Source: an uncultured Eubacteriales bacterium
Lineage (GTDB): Bacteria; Bacillota; Clostridia; Lachnospirales; Anaerotignaceae
Length of the DNA: 64,000 bases
Direction: 5' to 3'
Assembly: GCA_934256695.1 (NCBI GenBank)
Contig: CAKQPE010000001.1
Span: 18,103 to 82,102 of the forward strand
Shown here: piece after piece, positions 16,868 to 26,045 of the stretch
How positions within the stretch are numbered: position 1 is the first letter of the stretch
Layout: each line of letters starts with the position of its first letter
The notes under the pieces: generated by a model
Seen by the model: only the letters and a program-made list of their open reading frames with translations
Databases searched by the model: none
Told to the model about the DNA's origin: nothing
Program-made: the position numbers and the translations under genes

Positions 16868-17370
16868 TCCTAAAAATAAAAATTTATCGAACTGAAAGAC
16901 CTTGGGGTTTCACCCCAAACCTTGAAAATTTTTTGAAAAAAATTTAGTAAAACTTTTGGTAAAATGCAATTTCATTGCATTTTCGAGAGAAAATTATAAG
17001 TTATGTTATTAAGATTTGATTTTCTAAAACTTTATCGAATAAAATCTCTCTTGCATTGATTTTAAAACGTAAATTCTGTATCTGTTGCCGTAAACATTGC
17101 ATAGCCTATTTCCGGAGGCACATGGAATGTGCGGTCTTAAAGAGATTTTTGAAGGTGCAGGGAACTTTTTTAAAAAAGTTCCTGCAAACATCACTTTTCC
17201 ATTTGGGAAAAATTAAATTTAATCCGTTTTATTAAAGCTTTGCTTAAAGGATTTACCCCTCATCTGCTTCCGCCTACGGCTTCAGCACCTTCTCCACAAG
17301 GGAGAAGGCTTTAAACCATTCCATGCCACATTCCATCTCAAAGACGGCTAAAAATTCGGCAAATTCATAC
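16868..17370. repeat. Long intergenic repeat, plus orientation (copy A)
   Basis: Begins with the terminal motif ATAAAAATTTATCGAACTGA, then the CTTGGGGTTTCACCCCAA module, AATGCAATTTCATTGCATT, and a conserved segment with GGAGGCACATGGAATGTGCG and GGAACTTTTTTAAAAAAGTTCC. It ends with the CCTTCTCCACAAGGGAGAAGG motif. Related copies lie at 24444, 41240 and 58760 (reverse). Confidence 0.8.
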
Positions 17371-17417
17371 ATAATCCACGATATTTATTATATCTCCCCA
17401 AGCAAGGCATTTCAATA

Positions 17418-17442
17418 TATATATTCCATTTTGGAATATATA
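17418..17442. promoter_or_regulatory. 25-bp palindrome upstream of the TRAP operon
   Basis: TATATATTCCA, three T, TGGAATATATA: an 11-bp perfect inverted repeat. It could bind the divergent LysR protein or another dimeric regulator. Confidence 0.45.
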
Positions 17443-17508
17443 ATTGGAAAAAATAGAATTGTATAATGAAAAAAATCATGTTAGGATTTAACAAGATTTT
17501 TATTTATA

Positions 17509-17526
17509 TCTCACTTTAAAGTGAGA
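17509..17526. promoter_or_regulatory. 18-bp perfect palindrome just before dctM
   Basis: TCTCACTTTAAAGTGAGA, 26 bp before the dctM ATG. It has no spacer, so it is more operator-like than terminator-like. Confidence 0.5.
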
Positions 17527-17551
17527 AAATATTTTGAATGGGGAGAGAAAA

Positions 17552-18835
17552 ATGGAATTAATAGCGTTGCTTGTGGTTTTCGGCGTGCTTATGGTTCTCG
17601 GTGTACCTGTTGCGGTTACAATGTTCGGTGCTTCAATAGTTTATATCATGCTTAACGATACAATAAGTCTTGCCAATATAGCCACAAAAGTGCTTTCCGG
17701 CGTAAGCGGTCAGAGCCTTCTGGCACTTCCGCTTTATGTAATGGCAGGCGAAATAATGAATCAGGCAGGTATTACAAGAAGGCTTTTTAATCTGCCTATG
17801 GCATTTATAGGCCATATAAAGGGCGGTCTTGCCCATGTAAATATACTGGCAAGTATGCTTTTTGCCGGTATGAGCGGTGCGGCTATAGCCGATACTGCCG
17901 GTCTGGGAAAAATAGAAATGCAGGCAATGGAAGAAGAAGGCTATGATACAGGCTTTTCCGCAGCAGTAACGGCGGCGTCCTCCTGTATAGGACCTATTAT
18001 ACCGCCAAGTACAACAATGATAGTTTATGCCGTAGCGGCAGAGGTATCCGTTGCAAGGCTTTTTATGGGCGGTCTTGTACCGGGAATAATAATGGGACTT
18101 CTTATGATGGCTTATGTATATTTCTTCAGTTCAAGAAAATATAACCTTCCTACCAGAGAAAAGGCATCTGCCAAGGAAAGAGTTAAAGCTGTAAAGGAAG
18201 CAATTCTTCCGTGTATAACACCTGTTATCATTATCCTCGGTATAACAACAGGAATAACAACGGCTACCGAATCGGGAGCATTGGCTGTTATATACTCAGT
18301 TGCACTTTGTTATTTTTATACACGTTTTAATTTCAAACAGTTTGTTGAAATGATTAAAACGGCAGGTATGACAACAGTGCAGATTTGTTTTATAGTTTGT
18401 GCATCGGCTCTTTTCGGTTATGTTGTAACTATGGCAAGAGTGCCAGATATAGTGGCAGATTTTATGTTTAACCTTGGGGCAAGCAAATGGGTAATACTTC
18501 TTCTTATTAATGTATGCCTGCTTTTTTTGGGCTGTTTCCTCAGCATAACATCGGCAATACTTATAGCAACACCTACACTTGTTGTTCTTGCCAATATGTA
18601 TGGCATAGACTTGGTTCATCTGGGAGTTATAATTTCACTTAACCTTACAATCGGTCTTTTGACACCGCCTGTAGGCTGGAACCTTTATATAGTAAGCGGA
18701 CTTGCGGGAATAAGCTTTGAGCGAATGGTTAAATCGGTTATACCGTTTTTGATACCGCTTATAGTTTCGCTGCTTATTATAACTTACTGTGACCAGACGG
18801 TTTTGTGGCTGCCGAACCTATTGTTTAATAAGTAA
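17552..18835 (+). CDS. dctM: TRAP transporter large permease (DctM)
   Basis: 427 residues from ATG 17552 with SD GGGGAG. Twelve or so membrane segments. Conserved DctM stretches include GVPVAVTMFGAS, LPLYVMAGEIMNQAGITRRLF, HINGGLAHVNI-like GHIKGGLAHVNILASMLFAGMSGAAIADTAGLG, and AASSCIGPIIPPST. It forms the Na+-coupled transport channel for an organic acid delivered by the binding protein. The gene order M-P-Q is unusual; P-Q-M is commoner. All four genes to 21745 appear to form one operon. Confidence 0.95.
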   Translation: MELIALLVVFGVLMVLGVPVAVTMFGASIVYIMLNDTISLANIATKVLSGVSGQSLLALPLYVMAGEIMNQAGITRRLFNLPMAFIGHIKGGLAHVNILASMLFAGMSGAAIADTAGLGKIEMQAMEEEGYDTGFSAAVTAASSCIGPIIPPSTTMIVYAVAAEVSVARLFMGGLVPGIIMGLLMMAYVYFFSSRKYNLPTREKASAKERVKAVKEAILPCITPVIIILGITTGITTATESGALAVIYSVALCYFYTRFNFKQFVEMIKTAGMTTVQICFIVCASALFGYVVTMARVPDIVADFMFNLGASKWVILLLINVCLLFLGCFLSITSAILIATPTLVVLANMYGIDLVHLGVIISLNLTIGLLTPPVGWNLYIVSGLAGISFERMVKSVIPFLIPLIVSLLIITYCDQTVLWLPNLLFNK

Positions 18836-18881
18836 AATTTTAAATTTTAATAAAGAGAAAAATTTCAAGGGGGATATTCAA

Positions 18882-19940
18882 ATGAAAAGATTTATCGGTT
18901 TAGCAATGGCAATGATAATGTCTGCAACAATGCTTGCAGGCTGCGGAAGTTCTTCTTCCTCATCATCAAACGCAGGTTCAGGTTCTGCATCAGGCTCATC
19001 TTCAGCCCAGACAGCTTCGGCAGATGCAGTAACACTTAAACTTACTGTTGAAAGTGCGGTAGGTACACCGGGCGACCTTTCAGCCAACGATTTCAAAACA
19101 ATGGTTGAAGAAAAATCAAACGGCAGCATAAAGGTAGAATATTATCCGGCAGGTCAGGTGGGTACAGGCGATGATCTTACGGAATTAATGCAGACAGGCT
19201 CTGTAGATATGTCTTGGAGAGCTATCGACTGGTATTCAAAGTTTGAAAACGGCTGGAACATTCTTCTTATGGGATTCCTTTTCAAAGATGAAGACCACGT
19301 TTATAAATTCCTCGAAAGCGATAAAGAACAGGAGCTTAAAGATGCACTCGTTCAGGACGCAGGTCTCAGAATGCTTACAGATAAAGGTGTAGGTGCTCCT
19401 CGTGTTCTTATTTCAAAGAACCCTGTAAATTCACCTGATGACTTAAAGGGCATAAATGTACGTGTTCCGGGTATCGAAATGTACCAGAAAACATGGAGCG
19501 GTCTTGGTGCAAACTGCATTTCCGTTGCATGGGGAGATTCTTATATGGCTTTAAATAACGGTACTGTAGATGCTCTCGAATCACCTCTCGGTTCAATCTA
19601 CGGCATGGCTTTCTATGAGGCTGCAAAGAATATTACTTATACAAACCATGTTTACAGCCCATACGTAATGGTTATTAACGAGAACTCATACCAGAAACTT
19701 TCCGAAGAACAGCAGCAGATAATTACAGAGTGTGCCGAAGCAGCAGCAGATAAATATGTTGAATATGATAAAAAATCAGTAGAAGAAAATGTTCAGGCTA
19801 TGGTTGATGAAGGTGTTGTAATCAATGAAAATCCTGATATTGAAGCTTTTCAGGAAAAACTTGCTCCTGTAGCAGAAGAATGTGAAAAACAGGGTACATG
19901 GCCGGAAGGACTTTATGACTACGTTCAGGGACTGGAATAA
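18882..19940 (+). CDS. dctP: TRAP transporter substrate-binding lipoprotein (DctP)
   Basis: 352 residues from ATG 18882, after the SD AAGGGGG. A lipoprotein signal ends at LAGC (Cys near residue 21), followed by a Ser/Gly linker and then the DctP domain. Features include FKTMVEEKSNGSIKVEYYPAGQVGTGDDL, DLKGINVRVPGIEMYQKTW and NNGTVDALESPL. The conserved Arg in RVPG is expected to bind the substrate carboxylate. The protein captures an organic acid outside the membrane for DctQM. The ligand class cannot be fixed from sequence. Confidence 0.94.
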   Translation: MKRFIGLAMAMIMSATMLAGCGSSSSSSSNAGSGSASGSSSAQTASADAVTLKLTVESAVGTPGDLSANDFKTMVEEKSNGSIKVEYYPAGQVGTGDDLTELMQTGSVDMSWRAIDWYSKFENGWNILLMGFLFKDEDHVYKFLESDKEQELKDALVQDAGLRMLTDKGVGAPRVLISKNPVNSPDDLKGINVRVPGIEMYQKTWSGLGANCISVAWGDSYMALNNGTVDALESPLGSIYGMAFYEAAKNITYTNHVYSPYVMVINENSYQKLSEEQQQIITECAEAAADKYVEYDKKSVEENVQAMVDEGVVINENPDIEAFQEKLAPVAEECEKQGTWPEGLYDYVQGLE

Positions 19941-19973
19941 TATTTCCTGAGCTTAGAAAGGAAAAGTAAGATT

Positions 19974-20486
19974 ATGATGTCATTAATTTCTTTGTACGAG
20001 AAATTTGAAAATTTTATAATGAAAATATTCTATGCCATAGTTGTTATAGCATCGGTAATAATACCTGTTGGACTGTTTTTGCAGGTACTATGCAGATATT
20101 TTCTCAAAAACCCTATTCCGGGTGTTGAGGAGTTGGCAACGGCAGCCTTTACAATAATGGTTGTTTTTGGCTCGGCAATACTTTTCAGGGACAAAAAGCA
20201 CATAGTTGTAGATGTTTTTGTACGTATGTTCAGTGATGTGATATTTAAAAAACATGCTGATAAGGTAAGAGCTGCTATGGAGATTATAGCCAACATATGT
20301 ATGATTTTTATATTTGCTATGCTTATATACAGCTTTTATCAGGCAATACCTATACAGAAAAGTACAAAATCACTTGTTCTTAAAATACCTAACTCGGCTT
20401 ATTCAAAGGCGATGATAGTTAGTTTTGTGCTTATGCTTATCGATTGCATAAAAACGATTATTAAGCGTATAAGAGGAATAGAATAA
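19974..20486 (+). CDS. dctQ: TRAP transporter small permease (DctQ)
   Basis: 170 residues, four membrane segments. QVLCRYFLKNPIPGVEELATAAFTIMVVFGSAILFRDKKHIVVDVF is the classic DctQ signature. The stop codon overlaps the ATG of the next gene by one base (TAATG), indicating translational coupling with the FAD protein. Confidence 0.93.
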   Translation: MMSLISLYEKFENFIMKIFYAIVVIASVIIPVGLFLQVLCRYFLKNPIPGVEELATAAFTIMVVFGSAILFRDKKHIVVDVFVRMFSDVIFKKHADKVRAAMEIIANICMIFIFAMLIYSFYQAIPIQKSTKSLVLKIPNSAYSKAMIVSFVLMLIDCIKTIIKRIRGIE

Positions 20487-21745
20487 TGTGCGGCTCTAAT
20501 GCAGATGTAATAGTAACAGGCGGCGGCACGGCAGGCTTTGCTGCCGCTGTTTCTGCCGCAAAGTGCGGAAAAAAAGTAATTCTTGTTGAAAAAGAAATCA
20601 GTCTTGGCGGTATAGGTACAAATGGACTTCTGGGAGAAATAAATGCACCTTCCGTAGACGGTGAATTTATTATTTCAGATACAGGTCTTGAACTGGTCGA
20701 GGATATGATTTTATCAGGCAATGCACTTTTGCAGAAAAATGTTCCTATGACATCAAATGAAAATATAACTGTAGACAGACTTCGTTATAACGGCGAGTAT
20801 ATGAAACTTGCTATGGAAAACATAGCCTTTAAATACGGTGTAAATATTCTCTATGGTGCAGATGTTTGTGCTGTGCAGGAGAATGAAGAAGGTGTATCTG
20901 TAACTGTAAAAAACGGTTTTGAAGAAATAACTTTAAAATCAAAAGCTGTTGTCGATGCAACGGGAAATGCTTTAACATCATTTCTTGCAGGGGTTGAGAC
21001 TATAGAAACCGAAGAAAGGAATATACAGTCACCGTCAATGATTTTTCGCCTTGGCGGAGTTGATAAAGAAAAGTTTAATTCACTTATGCCTGAAAATATA
21101 AAGGAAATTATAAAAAAGGGCAGAGATGAAAATATCCTTCCGGCAAAAATACTCAGTATGCTTATTGTTCCGAATACAGACTCTGTAGCGGTAAACTGCA
21201 CAAGAATAAAGGGTTTATCCGGTTTCGGAATAATAAAACAGTCAAAAGCCATAATTGAAAGCAGAAGGCAGATAGAAAGGATAATTCCGTTTTTAAAGGA
21301 AAATGTTCCCGGACTTAAAAATGCATATGTTTCTGCATTGGCAGTAGCTCTTGGTATGCGTGACAGAAGGCATATAAAGTCGGTAAAGGCAGTTACGGGA
21401 ACGGATATATTAAACGGAACAAAATTTCCCGACAGAGTTTCATGCTGCGGATATCCGGTCGATATCCATAAAAATGATGATGTGTGTTTTATGCCGCTTA
21501 AAAATAAAATAAGCTATGTACCGCTTTCGGCAATGCTCCCTGTAGGCTCAAAAAGAATTATTGCCTGTGGAAAGTGCATAGATGCAGATAATACAGCATA
21601 CGGCAGTATACGTGTAATGAGCAGTATGTTTAATATAGGTGAGGCTTGCGGAATAGCTGTTTCTCAAATGAGTGAAGACGGCTTTCGGGACTTTGATTAT
21701 ACAGCTCTTTTGTCTGAGCTTGTAAAGCGACATATGAAAATATAA
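20486..21745 (+). CDS. FAD-dependent oxidoreductase (FAD_oxidored type)
   Basis: 419 residues. The N-terminal Rossmann motif VTGGGTAGFAAAVSAAKCGKKVILVEKE binds FAD, followed by LGGIGTNGLLGEI. A mid-protein ALGMRDRRHIKSVKAVTGTDI and a C-terminal GKCIDADNTAYGSIRVMSSMFNIGEACGIA, which closes the FAD site, match FAD-dependent oxidoreductases of the succinate dehydrogenase/fumarate reductase-related FAD_oxidored group. Coupled translation to dctQ suggests it acts on the imported organic acid or its product. No haem or Fe-S partner gene is adjacent. Confidence 0.85.
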   Translation: MCGSNADVIVTGGGTAGFAAAVSAAKCGKKVILVEKEISLGGIGTNGLLGEINAPSVDGEFIISDTGLELVEDMILSGNALLQKNVPMTSNENITVDRLRYNGEYMKLAMENIAFKYGVNILYGADVCAVQENEEGVSVTVKNGFEEITLKSKAVVDATGNALTSFLAGVETIETEERNIQSPSMIFRLGGVDKEKFNSLMPENIKEIIKKGRDENILPAKILSMLIVPNTDSVAVNCTRIKGLSGFGIIKQSKAIIESRRQIERIIPFLKENVPGLKNAYVSALAVALGMRDRRHIKSVKAVTGTDILNGTKFPDRVSCCGYPVDIHKNDDVCFMPLKNKISYVPLSAMLPVGSKRIIACGKCIDADNTAYGSIRVMSSMFNIGEACGIAVSQMSEDGFRDFDYTALLSELVKRHMKI

Positions 21746-21765
21746 ATTATAGTGGCAATATATCA

Positions 21766-21796
21766 TGACCGGTTTTTCAAAAACCGGTCAATTTTT
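21766..21796 (+). terminator. Rho-independent terminator of the TRAP operon
   Basis: TGACCGGTTTTT, one base, AAAAACCGGTCA (12-bp perfect stem), then ATTTTTATG. Confidence 0.9.
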
Positions 21797-21913
21797 ATGT
21801 ATTGATTTTGGTATATAAAATACTGCGGATTAACAGATGAGAGGTGCTTTTTTGTCATACTGCAAACACAGCTTGCATAAACTTTACAAATAAAATTATT
21901 CTGGTGATTGTTT

Positions 21914-22168
21914 GTGAAGGAATATATAGAGGAAAGGGCCGTGGAAGTAGCCAATTATATAATAAAGAGCAATGCTACCGTGCGTCAGACGGCAAAACAG
22001 TTCGGTATAAGCAAAAGTACAGTTCATAAGGATATAACAGACCGTGTTGAACATATAAACCCTCAGCTTGCAAGAAGGGTAAGAAGTGTGCTTGAGATAA
22101 ATAAAGCACAGCGGCATATAAGAGGCGGAATGGCAACAAAAAATAAATACCTTAATTTGAAAAAATAA
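21914..22168 (+). CDS. spoIIID: Sporulation transcription factor SpoIIID
   Basis: 84 residues from GTG 21914, preceded by GGTGAT; the N-terminus KEYIEERAVEVANYI aligns with the SpoIIID start. The HTH reads TVRQTAKQFGISKSTVHKDITDRVEHINPQLA. The C-terminal basic tail HIRGGMATKNKYL is conserved. SpoIIID is a mother-cell regulator that modulates sigma-E and sigma-K dependent genes. Length is normal. This is the strongest evidence in the window that the host makes endospores. It stands alone between two terminators. Confidence 0.96.
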   Translation: MKEYIEERAVEVANYIIKSNATVRQTAKQFGISKSTVHKDITDRVEHINPQLARRVRSVLEINKAQRHIRGGMATKNKYLNLKK

Positions 22169-22224
22169 GACAGCAAAATCGGGTTCTGCAAATTTTCTGT
22201 AAATAAAGTTTATTTTTAAAATCT

Positions 22225-22262
22225 AAAAGCCTTTAAAACATTTTTGTTTTAAAGGCTTTTTT
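22225..22262. terminator. Bidirectional rho-independent terminator
   Basis: AAAAGCCTTTAAAAC (22225-22239) pairs with GTTTTAAAGGCTTTT (22246-22260), with A and T runs on either side. It separates convergent spoIIID and the AGCS symporter. Confidence 0.9.
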
Positions 22263-22281
22263 GTCAAATATTAAATCTTTT

Positions 22282-23703
22282 TTATTTAACTTTGTTTTCT
22301 TTTAATCTTTTTAAATAATCCTTTGTTTCTTTTACTATAATGCCGTTAAGTGCAAGAATGGCTATAAGGTTAGGGAATGCCATAAGACCGTTGAAAATAT
22401 CGGCTATTGTCCATACGGCAGACACTGTCATGTAAGGGCCTATAAATACGGCTAATATGTAAAGCCATCTGTAAATTTTAACTGCTGTTTTGCTTCCGCC
22501 TGTCATGTATTCAAGACATCTTTCGCTGTAGTAGTCCCAACCGAGAATAGTTGTAAAAGCGAAGAATACAAGACATATCATAAGTACAAAGCTTGCTATT
22601 GAAGCATTAAGGAACGGAAGACCTGTCTGGAAAGCAAGTGTTGTAACAGCTACACCTTCAAGACCGGAATTCCACGCACCTGTTATTACTATAGAAAGAC
22701 CTGTAAGTGTACAGATAACTATAGTATCTATAAATGTACCTGTCATTGTTACAAGACCCTGTCTTGCAGGTTCTTTTGTCTGTGCCGCAGCAGCCGCAAT
22801 AGGAGCAGAACCGAGACCGGCTTCGTTTGAGAAAATACCTCTTGCGATACCTTTCTGCATAGCTATAATCATACTGCCTACAACACCGCCTGTTATTGCC
22901 TGAGGATTAAAAGCACCCTTTACTATAGTAGCAAAAGCTGCAGGTACAGCACCGATATTGAAAATTACAAGTACAACACAATAAATAACGTATATAACAG
23001 CCATAAAAGGCACTATTATCTGAGAAACGCTTGCAATTCTTTTAAGTCCGCCGAGAATAACAAGTGCAACACATAAAGTAATAATAATACCGGCGATAAC
23101 AACAAATATTGAGTAATCATTGCCGAAAAGAGAAAATGCAATATGTGTGCCTTCAGGGTCGAAGAAATTCTTTACGGCTGATGTAATACCGTTAATCTGT
23201 GTAAATGTACCAATACCGAAAAGACCAACACCGAGACCGAAGAAAGCAAATATCATGGCAAGCCATTTCCAGCTTTTGCCCATACCTCTTTCGATATAGT
23301 AGAAAGGTCCGCCGAGAACGTGACCGTTGTCATCTACAACTCTGTATTTAACAGCAAGAAGACCTTCCGAATATTTTGTTGCCATACCAAAGAATGCAGC
23401 TATCCACATCCAGAAAAGAGCACCTGGGCCGCCTGAAACAACAGCTGTTGCAACACCAACGATATTACCTGTACCGATAGTTGCCGAAAGTGCTGTACAT
23501 AAAGCACCGAAACTGCTGACCTCACCATGACCTTCTTCTTCGTTAAGGAACATATATTTAAGTGCCAGAGGAAGCTTTCTTATCTGTAAAAGCCCCATTC
23601 TTGCAGTGAGGAACACACCTGTTGCAAGAATTACAACTATAAGCGGAACACCCCATACAAGATTGTCAATAGTTCCAAGTAAATCATTGATTTGTGATAA
23701 CAT
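22282..23703 (-). CDS. AGCS-family sodium:alanine/glycine symporter
   Basis: 473 residues from the ATG at 23703, which has a GAGGGGGA SD (an upstream in-frame start has none). About eleven membrane segments. AGCS motifs include GTGNIVGVATAVVSGGPGALFWMWIAAFFGMATKYSEG, GIARGIFSNEAGLGSAPIAAA and GWDYYSERCLEY. It imports alanine or glycine with Na+. The glycine riboswitch directly upstream indicates that glycine is the relevant signal and probably a substrate. Confidence 0.95.
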   Translation of the reverse strand: MLSQINDLLGTIDNLVWGVPLIVVILATGVFLTARMGLLQIRKLPLALKYMFLNEEEGHGEVSSFGALCTALSATIGTGNIVGVATAVVSGGPGALFWMWIAAFFGMATKYSEGLLAVKYRVVDDNGHVLGGPFYYIERGMGKSWKWLAMIFAFFGLGVGLFGIGTFTQINGITSAVKNFFDPEGTHIAFSLFGNDYSIFVVIAGIIITLCVALVILGGLKRIASVSQIIVPFMAVIYVIYCVVLVIFNIGAVPAAFATIVKGAFNPQAITGGVVGSMIIAMQKGIARGIFSNEAGLGSAPIAAAAAQTKEPARQGLVTMTGTFIDTIVICTLTGLSIVITGAWNSGLEGVAVTTLAFQTGLPFLNASIASFVLMICLVFFAFTTILGWDYYSERCLEYMTGGSKTAVKIYRWLYILAVFIGPYMTVSAVWTIADIFNGLMAFPNLIAILALNGIIVKETKDYLKRLKENKVK

Positions 23704-23761
23704 TTTTGTTTTCCCCCTCAAAAGTAAAAGATTAAGCCTGTGCAAAAAGCTTTTTAAATAT

Positions 23762-23893
23762 AAAAAAGCCGATTTTGCAATTCGGCTTCCGGAGAAAGAC
23801 TAAGCTGATAGCTCTGTCCTTTTGCCTGAGAGATTGGCAGAAAAAATTCTGCTTTACACCTTCGGCGCTTGAGTAAACAAGACTCTCCAGAGT
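23762..23893 (-). promoter_or_regulatory. Glycine riboswitch with terminator
   Basis: On the minus strand: CTCTGGAGAG, then GCGCCGAAGG, then CTCTCAGGCAAAAGGACAGAG (20-base core of the gcvT motif), followed by a terminator AAGCCGA/TCGGCTT with TTTTTT. Only one complete aptamer is seen (about 23811-23892), so it looks like a singlet. The adjacent AGCS symporter gene is the target. Confidence 0.93.
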
Positions 23894-24214
23894 ATAATTT
23901 GTATACTTAATACCGTTTATACGGTTTATGTGTGTTAATATACCACATTTGGGCTTTAAGTACAATAAAGTATTGCATTTCAACATAAGTTTCGGCATTA
24001 TTATATAAAAACAATGAAATTCATTGCTTATTTTTGGACATTTGTCCGTGTGATGTATACATATATGTATTTTTAACAGTACACTTACAGAATTTTTACA
24101 CCATTTGCACAAAAATATTATATAGGTTTGTTAATATCAAGGCATTTAACATTAATATAGCTGTTTTTGGCAGAATGATTAAAATCGGAAAATATTATAA
24201 AAGGAGTGAGTTTT
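23894..24214. other. Gap between glycine riboswitch and zinc-ribbon gene
   Basis: An AT-rich stretch that should contain two divergent promoters. I see no gene or clear repeat in it. Promoter boxes were not convincing. Confidence 0.4.
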
Positions 24215-24445
24215 ATGAAATGTCCGTTTTGTGGCGAAGAAATGGTTAAAGGAAAACTGCGAACCAGAGGTGATAATTATTTTATACCGGAAGGCTGTAA
24301 AACTTCTTGGATATATACGTATAAAAGCATGAAAAATGCCGGAGCCGTTTTAGTTTCTCCAAAAGTGTCGGACGCAATGTATGAGAGGAATTGGCAGACA
24401 GCTTTCAAATGTGATAACTGCAGAAAACTGATAGTTGAGTATTAA
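24215..24445 (+). CDS. Small zinc-ribbon protein
   Basis: 76 residues from ATG 24215, after the SD AAGGAGTGAG. It has two CxxC knuckles, MKCPFCGEEM and FKCDNCRKLIV, that together make one zinc site. The middle holds GWIY-like SWIYTYKS. It resembles short clostridial proteins with a PF20097-like zinc ribbon; function unknown. It stands alone, followed directly by a repeat element that begins at its stop. Confidence 0.75.
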   Translation: MKCPFCGEEMVKGKLRTRGDNYFIPEGCKTSWIYTYKSMKNAGAVLVSPKVSDAMYERNWQTAFKCDNCRKLIVEY

Positions 24446-25078
24446 AAATAAAAATTTATCAAACTGAAAGACCTTGTGGCGTTGCCCCAATACCCCACGA
24501 TTTTTTGAAAAAAATCGAGTAAAACTTTTATCAAAACGCAATTACATTGCGTTTTTCGGAACAAAATTATAAGTTGTGTTATTGAGATTTGATTTTCTAA
24601 ATCTTTATCGAATAAAATCTCTCTTGCATTGATTTTAAAATGTAAATCCTGTATCTGTTGCCCTAAACATTGCATAGCCTATTTCCGGAGGCACATGGAA
24701 TGTGCGGTCTTAAAGAGATTTTTGAAGGTGCAGGGAACTTTTTTAAAAAAGTTCCTGCAAATCCCACTTTTCCATTTGGAAAAAATTAAATTTAATTCTT
24801 TTTATTAAAACTTTGATTAAAGGATTTACCCCTCATCCGTTTCGCTTCGCTCAACACCTTCTCCAAAGGAGAAGGCTTTAAAACCCTTCCGTTAAACCTT
24901 CGGTTTGCCACCTTCCCTTTCAGGGACGGCTTATTATTGGCAATTTAATACTTAGTCCCAAAATACCGTGACTTTGTCACGGTATTTTACTAAAAGTTTC
25001 GCTTGAGCCTTTTCAAAGGCTCACAGGTGTGGACGGAGTCCACGGTTTTAATCAGTCCGATAAATTTATATTTATCTT
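24444..25078. repeat. Long intergenic repeat with both ends (copy B)
   Basis: Starts with AAAAATAAAAATTTATCAAACTG and ends, inverted, with CAGTCCGATAAATTTATATTT, so terminal inverted repeats are visible. The inside matches copy A (GGAGGCACATGGAATGTGCG, CCTTCTCCAAAGGAGAAGG) and then has ATACCGTGACTTTGTCACGGTAT and GTGGACGGAGTCCAC modules. Its right 70 bases recur, inverted and essentially identical, at 63922-64000. Confidence 0.8.
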
Positions 25079-25088
25079 TTAACATAAT

Positions 25089-26045
25089 TTATACCAAATG
25101 GCAGGCAACAAAATGCCCTTCGCCTATTTTCTTTAACTCAGGCTTTTTATCTCTGCATACATCACTGCACTTATGGCATCTGCTTGAAAACGGGCATCCT
25201 TTAGGCATATTAAGAGGCGAAGGTATATCACCTTTTAAAGTTTCTATAGTATCGCTTTGGGATATGTTAAGGGAAAACTGTGCATTAATAAGTGACCGTG
25301 TGTATGGGTGAATTGCGTCTTGTGCTGCTTTTTTTGCAGGAATAAGTTCGACCACATTGCCAAGGTACATTACAGCTATATCGTGTGCAAAGGAACGAAT
25401 AAGAGCAATGTCGTGGCAAATAAAAATCATTGCCGTATTATTCTTTTTTTGTATGTTTACAAGCAGCTCTATAATTGTATCCTGAACAGAAACGTCCAAT
25501 GCCGATGTTGCCTCGTCACATACAAGTATCTGCGGATTAAGTGCTATTGCTCTTGCTATAGCTACCCTTTGCCTTTGTCCTCCGCTTAGGCTGTGGGGGT
25601 ATCTGTATATAAATTCTTCAGGCAAATCAACAGATTTAAGAAGCTCGGAAGCTTTATTTTCAACATCATTTCGGCTTATTGTTCCGTAGTTTAAAAGTGG
25701 CTCCGTAACAATATCCTTAATTTTCATTTTTGGATTAAAGGCTGCCGACGGGTCCTGAAAAACCATCTGTACATTTTTTCTGTGTTCCCATTTTTCGGCT
25801 TTATTAAAATCGGCAATATTCTTGCCGTTATACAGAATTTCACCTGATGTAGGCTTTTCAAGCTGGGTTATCATTCTTACAAGAGTTGACTTTCCGCAGC
25901 CGCTTTCACCTACAACACCGAGTGTTCTTCCTTTATATATATCTAAGTTAATATCGTTGCAGGCAATAAGTGTTTTTCCGTGAGCTGACGGGAAATGCTT
26001 TGATAGGTGTTTAATTTCCATTACCAAATCGTTTTTGTTACACAA
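25089..26045 (-). CDS. ABC transporter ATP-binding protein, Nik/Dpp/Opp type (second ATPase)
   Basis: 318 residues from TTG 26045, 9 bases after GGAGGG. Earlier in-frame starts would overlap the upstream gene more and lack an SD. Walker A GESGCGKSTLV, Q-loop MVFQDPSAAFNP, signature LSGGQRQRVAIARA, Walker B ILVCDEATSALD and H-loop CHD are present. The C-terminal oligopeptide/nickel extension has GCPFSSRC...C..C....VAC with clustered cysteines. It powers import of the ligand bound by the SBP at 26837. It overlaps the previous gene by 8 bp. Confidence 0.93.
   Translation of the reverse strand: MCNKNDLVMEIKHLSKHFPSAHGKTLIACNDINLDIYKGRTLGVVGESGCGKSTLVRMITQLEKPTSGEILYNGKNIADFNKAEKWEHRKNVQMVFQDPSAAFNPKMKIKDIVTEPLLNYGTISRNDVENKASELLKSVDLPEEFIYRYPHSLSGGQRQRVAIARAIALNPQILVCDEATSALDVSVQDTIIELLVNIQKKNNTAMIFICHDIALIRSFAHDIAVMYLGNVVELIPAKKAAQDAIHPYTRSLINAQFSLNISQSDTIETLKGDIPSPLNMPKGCPFSSRCHKCSDVCRDKKPELKKIGEGHFVACHLV

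Noticed and set aside
16990..17300. Short frames repeated in the long intergenic repeats (also near 24500, 41350 and 58900)
   Set aside because: They share sequence only because the DNA repeats are related. Lengths and starts differ between copies and no SD is conserved.
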